Of a stretch of 10,691 nucleotides of DNA, positions 1 to 6,900 are shown one piece after another. The position numbers were made by a program, and so were the translations under genes. This DNA is from CAMCYM01 sp964405405 (GTDB lineage: Bacteria > Bacteroidota > Bacteroidia > Flavobacteriales_D > Sanyastnellaceae). Numbering within the stretch: position 1 is the stretch's first letter; each line of letters opens with the position of its first letter. Where the stretch lies: positions 1 to 10,691 of the forward strand of contig CAYONT010000057.1 in NCBI GenBank assembly GCA_964405405.1, written 5' to 3'. A model generated the notes under the pieces. That model made no database searches, was not told the DNA's origin, and worked only from the letters and a program-made list of their open reading frames with translations.

Positions 1-2
1 TG

Positions 3-428
3 GAATCCGGGGATGAAGCAGCGGCACGTACGGCCCTGGGACGCGCCCGGACCCTGAATCCCCACGGCGTCGTCCGCGACCGGGCCGAGGCGCTGCTAAA
101 CCGCCTGGCCAATGGCTCCTTCCCGCGCAATCTGGACGGAATCAACCCCGAAGCCCTGGCTGCCATGACCTGGGCGCTGGGACACCTGCGATCCCTGTCA
201 CCGGCAGACGCCCGCAACCTCACCCTCAAGGCTGCCTTACTGGGCCAGCACGGCCTCCGCCTGACCGATCCCGCAACCGCCCACCGACTCGAAGGCATCC
301 CCGAGCCCCTGACGCCCCTCCAAGTTGCCTGCCTGATCCACGCCGGGCTCCAGATGGCCGCCCCGGGCACCGTCAGCGGGTTTCCGTTGAAAAACGAATT
401 CATGGAGGTCATTGCGGGCATTCAGTGA
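3..428 (+). CDS. C-terminal part of a TPR-like repeat protein (5'-truncated by window edge)
   Basis: The reading frame is open from the first bases of the window and ends at TGA 426-428, so only the last 141 residues are seen and the start lies outside. The first visible residues (…ARTALGRARTLNPHG…) have the small/large residue pattern and the terminal N-P of a tetratricopeptide helix pair. They are followed by further amphipathic helices rich in Ala and Leu (AALAAMTWALGHLRSLSP and onward). No catalytic motif, signal peptide or membrane segment is visible in this part. TPR proteins are scaffolds for protein-protein contacts, and the specific role here is unknown. An internal ATG at 165 lies in the middle of the helical region and is not a likely start. 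The gene points towards the vsr gene but is 470 bases away, and probably belongs to the host backbone outside the defence cluster. Confidence 0.6.
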   Translation, partial: ESGDEAAARTALGRARTLNPHGVVRDRAEALLNRLANGSFPRNLDGINPEALAAMTWALGHLRSLSPADARNLTLKAALLGQHGLRLTDPATAHRLEGIPEPLTPLQVACLIHAGLQMAAPGTVSGFPLKNEFMEVIAGIQ

Positions 429-898
429 CCGCTGCGTCCGTCCCGAGAAACATCGGCGGGTGATCCACTCAATCGGTATCCGCCGGAGTGCCAAGCGCAG
501 GCCCTTCAACGTGCCCTGCGTGCCATTCTGTCTGGTAGTTCTCCAACTTCACAAACCCCGATCGCAACATCCCGTTACGGAGATAGCCGGCTCATGACAC
601 GCGACAACGGTGCACAGACTTGCTCGCGCACCAGATTACCGCTTCTCTTTAGCCATCCATACGACACCAATCCAGAATGTCAGCGAGGAAAGAAGCCGTT
701 GGCCGGAAATCTGCCTTAATTGTTTTGAAGACTATTAGACGGAAACTTCTGGACTGTTGCGATGCCCGCCATGCTGCCAAAGAACCTCCTCAATTCGAGT
801 GGATGACCCTGTTAAGCTAGAGAATCGAACGGGAGGATGCATCAAGACGCCTGCCTCAAGAATTTCAAGAAAATGGGCCTCCCCAACTGACCCAGCAA
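429..898. other. intergenic stretch without a convincing gene
   Basis: This stretch of about 470 bases separates the left host-like gene from vsr. Short open frames cross it, but none has a ribosome binding site, a recognisable motif or plausible protein composition. Bases from about 600 to 760 are visibly richer in A and T than the coding DNA around them, as expected for a regulatory region, and a vsr promoter probably lies in this stretch. I could not pick a convincing -35/-10 pair. I found no tRNA gene or integrase and no clear direct repeat marking an insertion site. Confidence 0.5.
454..485 (+). other. possible hairpin downstream of the TPR-like gene
   Basis: CGGCGG at 454-459 is complementary to CCGCCG at 480-485. 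Including G-U pairs the stem can extend to about nine base pairs around a loop of some 14 bases. It begins 26 bases after the stop codon of the left gene, where a transcription end would be expected. No run of T follows, so it is not a canonical intrinsic terminator. It may be chance in GC-rich DNA. Confidence 0.2.
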
Positions 899-1357
899 AT
901 GGACACCCTCTCAAAGTCCGAACGCAGCCATCGGATGTCCCTGATCCGCGGGAAGGGAAATAGTTCCACGGAACTAGTGATGGTCAGCGTTCTCAGGACC
1001 GCAAAGGTTAAAGGATGGAGGCGCCACGTCTCGATTCGGGTGCCATCTACCGGCACAACCCCCTCCCGCAGAATACGTCCCGACTTCATTTTCCCACAGG
1101 AGCGATTGGCCCTGTTCGTCGATGGCTGCTTCTGGCATGGATGCCCATGGCATTCCCCGGCTCGTCGGCATGCCACATCATACTGGCGCGACAAGATTAG
1201 CTCCAATCGTCGCCGAGATGCCCAAACACGCGCAAGGCTGCGACGGGGTGGCTGGATCGTGCTAGCAATCTGGGAACACTCCCTGAGGCCCAAGAATTTG
1301 GATGCAGTGGGACAACGAATCCTCGCTGCCATAGGCCGACGTCGCCGCCCTCGTTGA
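899..1357 (+). CDS. vsr: Very short patch repair (Vsr) family endonuclease
   Basis: This 152-residue protein is close to the length of E. coli Vsr (156). Vsr nicks DNA 5' of the T in T:G mismatches that arise when 5-methylcytosine deaminates, and so starts very-short-patch repair. Visible family features are the N-terminal RS..M..IR.K block (about residues 9-19), Glu25, RPDF with the catalytic Asp62, and VDGCFWHGCPWH (74-85) with Phe78, Trp79 and His80. The YWRDKI..N..RD block (95-107) and W.VL.IWEHSL (119-129) follow. Cys77, Cys82, His85 and His127 are the likely zinc ligands, in the CxxxxCPxH form common outside enterobacteria. ATG 899 was chosen because the family N-terminus begins there, although no good Shine-Dalgarno precedes it. 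The gene is convergent with the neighbouring cytosine methyltransferase instead of following it on the same strand as in E. coli dcm-vsr. The family call is firm. Whether it repairs DNA or serves as a restriction nuclease is open. Confidence 0.93.
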   Translation: MDTLSKSERSHRMSLIRGKGNSSTELVMVSVLRTAKVKGWRRHVSIRVPSTGTTPSRRIRPDFIFPQERLALFVDGCFWHGCPWHSPARRHATSYWRDKISSNRRRDAQTRARLRRGGWIVLAIWEHSLRPKNLDAVGQRILAAIGRRRRPR

Positions 1358-1398
1358 GTTCCACGAGTCCACGGGAAGGACACCCCATTCTTTCAGAC
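1358..1398. other. convergent junction between vsr and the methyltransferase
   Basis: Only 41 bases separate the two stop codons. TTGAGT at 1354-1359 and ACTCAA at 1397-1402 are complementary and overlap both stops, so transcripts from either side could fold across the junction. The stem is only six pairs with a wide loop and no T-run, so a terminator is not supported. Confidence 0.25.
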
Positions 1399-3231
1399 TC
1401 AATCAGCCGTTAGGTCCAGCCGGTCGAGGAAGCGAAGGAGTGCATCCGCGACCATCCCAAGCCCCTTCGCCATCAAAGGAGGGACGGCGTTGCCCACCTG
1501 AGTATACTGGGGCACCTCGAAACGCCGGGCCGTCCCGCCCGTCGTGACCTTGCTACGAAACTCGAACCAGTCGGGGAATGACTGAATTCGTGCCATCTCC
1601 CGAACGGTCAGCGTCCGATCCTGCCCCTTGGCGTAGTGACAGGCATCGTCCGGAATGGACATCGTGGCTGGCGCCAGCTCCTCGGGATCCAAGGCGGCCT
1701 GGGAATGTTTCCGCGTATGCAACTCCTCCAGCAGCCGGAGCACTCGATCTCGTAACCCCGCCTTAGCCCAGGAGAAACACTCGCCACTTTGGCTCATGAT
1801 TCCGTATCGCGCGACTGCTTCGATACCTTGCTGGGAAATTTGCCTTGCCGCACATCGCCTCTTCCCCTCATCTCGCTCCCGCAAAGCTGCTTCGAACAAC
1901 GCGCGGTCGCCGCTTGAAATGTTGCTGTTTTGGATAGCCTGGTAGAGGCGGAAGCGCGCCTTTACCCGATCGCAGTTGCGCCGGTGCTCGTGGTTGGCAA
2001 TTGGTTGCCCCTTAAGTTGCGCCTTCACCAGCTGCGCCCACGCGGGCAACATGTCTAGCTTTTCGATGGTGAACGTGTCACCGAAGGCAAGGTCGCCGAT
2101 AGCCTCCCGAACGCTCCTCCCCCCGCAGCCTCCGCCAGACTGCCAGTCAAAGGCAGCTATCGGATCCGCCTCGGAAACCTTTTCCGGAAAGCTACCCCGC
2201 CGTCCAGGTCTGTTTGGATGATTGACCGCAAGAAGGCGCTCCAGACGTCTCCTCCAGTGGGGAGAATGTTCACCTGAATCAACGTGGAGGTAGAAATCCA
2301 CCGCCTTCCGAATCGATTCCCAAGTGTGGTGCCCTGACCGCCCTGATGCGTGCAACTCCGCCCGACGGAGCAACCGCCGCGCGATGTCCCTTCGGCGTTC
2401 CCGCGCATGGTTGGATTCAATCTTCACCCCACTAAGCCGACCAAGGTTGAGACCCAGCATGACGAAGCGCGGCCTGTTCTGCGCGACGCCGAAGTGGCAA
2501 GCATTGAGGTGGAAACACAACGGCAAGAACCCACACTGGGCGAACACGCTGGCCACCTCGAGCGCGGGGACGCTCTGCTCTCCGGTAACTGGATCGGTGA
2601 ACGGCCGAAGGATCCCCGAGACGTTCTCTAGCAGTACGAGGCGGGGCTGAAGTAGAGCAGCCATCTCGGCGAACTCGAACGGAAGGCGGTTGCGCGGGTT
2701 CAGGCGGTCCCGAAGGCCCGCCAACGAGAAACTTTGACAAGGCGGGCCGCCACTCATCAGGTCGATTTCCTGCCCACGCAGCCACTTTCCAAACTCGACG
2801 CCGTAAAGTCTCGTCCGATGACCGTCATCGCCCTTTGGCGCATCGCCCTTCAGCCAGGTCTTCAGATCAACGACACTACCGACGATCAAGCATCCCCTTA
2901 GGGCCTCAGCGGGGCCCACGAGCTCGTCGTAGCGCGGCGGTGCACCGTGCGGGTTCTCTCGAAGGCGACAAGCCATCGATTCCGGCCCATAGCTGGAGTT
3001 GAGCCAACGAACCCTCGAGCGGGCGCTTCCTGTCCTTGCACCCACGGGACGACCCTCTGGAAGACAGGAAAGGTCCACGCCCAATATGTTGTAGGCGAAC
3101 GTCTCAGCCGCCATCGGCGAAAGCTCGTTCGCAAGCAGCAAATCGAATCCGGCGGCCTCCAGCCCAAGGGCCATGCCACCACACCCGGCAAACAACTCGA
3201 CATGCGTCCGATTCTTCTGAACTTCCTTCAC
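1399..3231 (-). CDS. DNA (cytosine-5)-methyltransferase, long form (610 aa)
   Basis: The enzyme transfers a methyl group from S-adenosylmethionine to carbon 5 of cytosine in a specific DNA sequence. The conserved C5-MTase motifs occur in order: motif I VELFAGCGGMALGLEAAGF (11-29, SAM binding), motif IV GGPPCQSFSLAG (161-172) with catalytic Cys165, motif VI LENV (201-204), motif VIII QNRPRFVMLG (251-260), a motif IX-like LTVREMARIQSFPDWF (541-556), and motif X QVGNAVPPLMAKG (578-590). The target-recognition region should lie roughly between residues 380 and 535, and the target sequence cannot be read from it. At 610 residues it is much longer than HhaI-type enzymes, with extra sequence between motifs I and IV and after motif VIII. 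The start is GTG at 3229-3231: an in-frame TGA lies three codons upstream, and the first in-frame ATG falls inside motif I. No strong ribosome binding site is visible. It faces the same way as the giant ATPase gene but is separated from it by 701 bases holding an IS remnant. Confidence 0.95.
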   Translation of the reverse strand: MKEVQKNRTHVELFAGCGGMALGLEAAGFDLLLANELSPMAAETFAYNILGVDLSCLPEGRPVGARTGSARSRVRWLNSSYGPESMACRLRENPHGAPPRYDELVGPAEALRGCLIVGSVVDLKTWLKGDAPKGDDGHRTRLYGVEFGKWLRGQEIDLMSGGPPCQSFSLAGLRDRLNPRNRLPFEFAEMAALLQPRLVLLENVSGILRPFTDPVTGEQSVPALEVASVFAQCGFLPLCFHLNACHFGVAQNRPRFVMLGLNLGRLSGVKIESNHARERRRDIARRLLRRAELHASGRSGHHTWESIRKAVDFYLHVDSGEHSPHWRRRLERLLAVNHPNRPGRRGSFPEKVSEADPIAAFDWQSGGGCGGRSVREAIGDLAFGDTFTIEKLDMLPAWAQLVKAQLKGQPIANHEHRRNCDRVKARFRLYQAIQNSNISSGDRALFEAALRERDEGKRRCAARQISQQGIEAVARYGIMSQSGECFSWAKAGLRDRVLRLLEELHTRKHSQAALDPEELAPATMSIPDDACHYAKGQDRTLTVREMARIQSFPDWFEFRSKVTTGGTARRFEVPQYTQVGNAVPPLMAKGLGMVADALLRFLDRLDLTAD

Positions 3232-3416
3232 GCTGGGTCACATCATCAGGCAGAATTAGGGGCGCGGCAATCACGTTCCAGGTCTGCCCCTCTTCAATCT
3301 GCCAGCGCCATTCTGTCATGGGGTCATTGCTGCAGGAGTGAAGTCCCGGTGTGGCGGCATTTACATCCGTCTAGGCACCAGACCTTCTTCCCGCATCCTT
3401 CCGTACCCGCCTGTAG
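3232..3416. other. upstream region of the methyltransferase gene, no assured gene
   Basis: These 185 bases should contain the promoter and leader of the methyltransferase gene if it is transcribed on its own. On the minus strand a small open frame starts with ATG at 3317-3319 (MTEWRWQIEEGQTWNVIAAP…). It runs for 71 codons to 3104 and overlaps the start of the methyltransferase in another frame. I do not recognise it, and it has no good ribosome binding site. No clear -35/-10 pair could be chosen. Confidence 0.4.
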
Positions 3417-3700
3417 GTGTTCACACGGGACGGACGCGTGGAAATCGCCGACAGCCAGCAATATGCGGCGCGCGGCATACCCAATGGAGACCGGCGTCCG
3501 TGCCAACGGCGGTTGACAAGAAGAACTGGCTTCGTCGGGGATGTCGACGCAGGGGATCGCGAGGCGATCCTCTACACCGTCAACGAGACCTGCCGAATGC
3601 GGGGAATCGATCCATTCGCCAACCTCTGGGATGTGCCTCTACCCGTCTTCCCAAGATGACCAACCACCAAGTCGTCGACCTGCTCCCCCGCCAACTGAAC
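3417..3700 (+). pseudogene. IS66-family transposase remnant, C-terminal fragment with two frameshifts
   Basis: Pieces of the conserved C-terminus of IS66 transposases can be read on the plus strand, in order but in two alternating frames. DGRVEI (3429-3446) comes first, then VPTAVDKKNWL (3500-3532) in a second frame. FVGDVDAGDREAILYTVNET, continuing to DPFANLWDV, is in the first frame again (3531-3635), and STRLPKMTNHQVVDLLP is back in the second frame (about 3638-3700). The intact family pattern is DGRvEIdN…RP.aiGkKNWLFvGd..aG.r.AilYtlietcr..GidPfaYLrDVLtRLP.mTN. The breaks look like a roughly two-base loss at NWL/FVG and a roughly two-base gain after WDV. The N-terminal most of the roughly 500-residue transposase is missing, and no terminal inverted repeats were found. 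It is a dead relic of a mobile element lying between the ATPase and methyltransferase genes, on the opposite strand to both. The family call rests on recognised motifs and was not checked by a search. Confidence 0.75.
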
Positions 3701-3932
3701 CCGGACGCAGGCTCCAACGCTCGAGGCCGCGGCATGAAAATCGCGGGTCGCACACTATGCCCCCCGGTCGCAGGCGCATCAGGTGGCGCTTGTGAAGCAA
3801 AGTGGCGCATAACCCTAGAAGATGACATTGCGAACTAGCGTCGCAAAAGATCCCCGAACCCCTCGGATGCCGCCCCATTTGACAGGAAACAACAGGGCGA
3901 AGCGCTCGGCATGGGGCAATGCGTGAGCCGAC
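3701..3932. other. non-coding stretch downstream of the giant ATPase gene
   Basis: No gene is supported here. The open frame that continues from the transposase relic to 3838 loses similarity after about 3700 and looks like random translation. The stretch probably combines leftover insertion-element DNA with the 3' untranslated region of the minus-strand ATPase transcript. Confidence 0.45.
3872..3917 (-). repeat. inverted repeat just after the ATPase stop codon
   Basis: GCCCCAT at 3872-3878 is exactly complementary to ATGGGGC at 3911-3917, with 32 bases between them. On the minus strand the hairpin would begin 15 bases after the ATPase stop (TAA, 3933-3935). It could stabilise or end that transcript. 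There is no T-run after it and the loop is large, so it is not a standard terminator. Confidence 0.3.
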
Positions 3933-6900
3933 TTAACTGAGGCTCGCATCGTGGTTGCCAACTAATTTGTAAAAAGGCGATGCTTGAATGACGTCTCCCA
4001 TCACCCCAAGAGTCTTGTAGAGGCAGCAGTGCTTGGGCAGCGTCTTTATCCGCTCCGCCATTTGCGCGACGTCGGTGGACAGCCCGAGAGCTTGAAGTTC
4101 AGCGGGCGTAACGTTAGGCACCTTGTGGAGAAACCAGGTTAGCAATGGCTCGCGGTAGTCGCTGGCGCCAGCTTTGAAGTGGCGCAAATATTGCGACGCG
4201 AGAATGACGCCCACACCGAATTCCCGGCCCTGCAAGAGGACCTTGCGCAGCACGTCGAACTCGTAGCGCATGATGTTGTCGGCTTCATCCACCAGAAGGA
4301 AGGAGTCCACCACGCGCAATTGCGGATCGGTCCCCTCATACGGCCGCTTGGGAATGCGGAGCATATGCTCGTAAAACATGTTGAGCATCACGGCGACGAG
4401 CATGTTCTTGGCGCGGTCGTCCTGGCCAAGCGATGCCAGATCGATGACCACGACGCCGTCGAGGAACTGCTCGAAACTCTTCGCCTTATCCGGTTCGGGG
4501 GCGAACATCTCCCGGTCGACGATGTCCTCCAAGATTGCCGACGGTGAATCGGCCTTGTTCCCGATGATCGCGGAGTAGCAGGAGTTCACATCATAGATGG
4601 TTGGTTGGCGACCAGCAGGGAGGCAGGCGTCATATGCCTGCTTCACCGCGGACTTGAGCTGCTTCCGTTGAATCGGTCCAATTCCCGAATATATCTTGTC
4701 GAGGACATCGGAAAAGAAGTTGAAGCGATCGAGCCACGGCGTGAACGAGTCCTTGCTGTTGCGAATGTCGAAAACATTGACCGGCAGATGGTGCGGTTTG
4801 ACGACAGTCGCCCCCACAGCCGCGACAAATGCCGGATCGCTGTAGTCTCTTTTATAGTCAAAGATCAAGATGCGCGGCCGAACGCCGCGGTTTTCCGTGC
4901 CGGCTGCGGACAGGCGCCAGATCAGCGCCTTGAGAAGTTGAGTTTTTCCCGTCCCAAGATCGCCAACCACCCCAATATTCAGTTGGTTGAGATTGGTATT
5001 GCTGGGCTGGAAGGAGCGCGCTTCTCTCCTAAAGCCATCAATCGTCTCGCCGACGATAAAATGGATTCCACCAGCCGTTGCGCATGCCGCCCCAGCAGGT
5101 GCATCCGGCGCATGTGCAGCGTGCCCCACAACGACGGGTGTTTTGTGACCAACAACAGGAGGCGATGCGGGTACTTCGGACAGTGCCATTGGAGGAGGCG
5201 GAGATGGCTGCGACGTATAGGATATTTTCCTCTCGATTTCTGTGCTCACCGACGCTTCCGTGCGGGCAACAGCGGGAGTTGCGGGTGCGGTCGAGGTTGC
5301 AGGTTCCCCGCTGGGCAGGAGGCGCCAGTCGCCGACTCGCTCCTTGATGAGTTGGTAGATCGGGGGGGCGGCGGCGGTAAGCACACTTGCGGCGTCTGCC
5401 GGCGAGAGCGCCAACGTTTCCGGAAAGGCATCCTCGTCCACGTCGCGCGGAGCGCTGGCGCTAGACTTATCCAGAACAACCAGCCGCCCGACGGGGTCGA
5501 TTTCCAGCTTGGCTTCATCGGACAACAGCGACCCGATGACTGCGGCGTGGATGGCGGTCCATTGCTTGGATTGGTTGGCGGCGATGGGTTGCTGGCTATA
5601 AACGCGGAAGGCGAAACCAAGCATCGAGCTCAGCAGGTGGTGAAACGCCAGCCGCCAAAGAGTCAGATCGGGATCCGCGCCCAGCTTGTTGAGCTTGGCA
5701 AACAGGGCCGAAAGGGAGGCGGCTTGAGCCAGCGCTTCTTTGCAAGCCCCGTGGGAGAATACATCGGCGCGATACTTCACCTCGAGTGGTGTCAGCTTGA
5801 TGCGGCACTCGGAGGCCGTAAGCCTGATTGTGGCGACCAAGAGGTCGGGACGCAAAAGCTGGGGCTGCTTGAGGGCGCGCTGAAGATCGTCGAGATAACC
5901 TCGAAACGGGTCGACCGGAACGATCAGGGCGATCGTCTTGGTGCCGTCATTCTCGCGTAGAATGGGCAGCAACCCACTGGGCTCCCCCTCGAGCCGGAAG
6001 GCGTCCTGCAAGAGGCGGGAGGCAATGAACAGGCCCAAGTCACCGGTGGCGCCCGCGGTGCCGGAAGAGAGTCCCCGGACGGTCGGAATTCCGCGGCGAG
6101 CAACCTCCAAGATGATCGACTCGACATCCCCATCGGTTAACTGGCCGCCGTCTGGCAACTTGGCCAAGGTGGCTTTCAGAACATCGCGATCGGTCTCCTT
6201 AATCCGGGAAATGAGATAGTAACCATTCGTGTCCCCCGACCGGTGCGAGTAGGAGGGGAGATCGTAATCCCATAGGTAACCGGGCAGCCACTTGCCGAGA
6301 AAACACGCGGGGTCGATGGCCGAGGACGACACGGCGACAAAATCGGCCCGACCAAGGGCCAGCTGGATTGCGTGCACGCTCGGGGCGAAAGAGAAGCCCA
6401 CCTTCAAGTCGGACAGGTTCTCCAGTTTGGAGAGCGTGGCGACCAATTTGTCGGCCAACGCATCTCCTCCCGGTGGCCGGGCGATGCCAACCCGTGATTC
6501 GGAGAGAAAAGCTCCGTCTGCCGCCGGAAGTTGGCGCCTAACGCGGTGCCTGAGCAGGGTTCCCCAGCCGATTGGCGAGCCGACCTCAACCGCATCTTCC
6601 TTGGAGTTGGAGGTCTCCAATTGCGCAATGATCGCAAGGTCCGGCGCACAGGCCGATTGATCGCCCGCAAACCACCGGACCGCATTCGAGGTATCCTCGG
6701 CAAGATTCGAGATTTCCGCGTCTTCCGGGCGGGACTTCTCGTCGCGGAGGTCAAGAATCTGCAGCAGGCGCGGGCCCACGGTTGAGAGGGATTCGTTTTC
6801 CTGGGTTCCGAGCCGTTCCTTGCACCACGCGCTGATCCCCTCGTTGCAGGCGTTGGTCTGCCCGCTAGAACTGGAGATCATAACGTTCACGACGGGCTTG

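Noticed and set aside
831..890. GGGAGG followed at once by ATG (837), giving a 17-codon peptide ahead of vsr
   Set aside because: The purine run touches the ATG, with none of the spacing a ribosome binding site needs. The peptide is out of frame with vsr, and nothing else supports a leader peptide.
865..1383. A 172-codon minus-strand open frame covering vsr
   Set aside because: It is antisense to vsr, whose catalytic and zinc-site residues are clear. Its own translation shows no family features.
2947..3516. A 189-codon plus-strand open frame across the methyltransferase start
   Set aside because: It is antisense to motif I of the methyltransferase and has random-looking Ser/Arg/His-rich composition.
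3338..3838. A 166-codon plus-strand open frame in the gap between ATPase and methyltransferase
   Set aside because: Only parts of it match IS66 motifs, and the intervening motifs lie in another frame. It is explained as a frameshifted relic, not an intact gene.
4605..5960. A 451-codon plus-strand open frame opposite the giant ATPase gene
   Set aside because: It lies wholly antisense to the well-supported ATPase, including its Walker A region. It has low-complexity Arg/Gly/Cys-rich translation and no motif. Long antisense frames are expected in GC-rich DNA.
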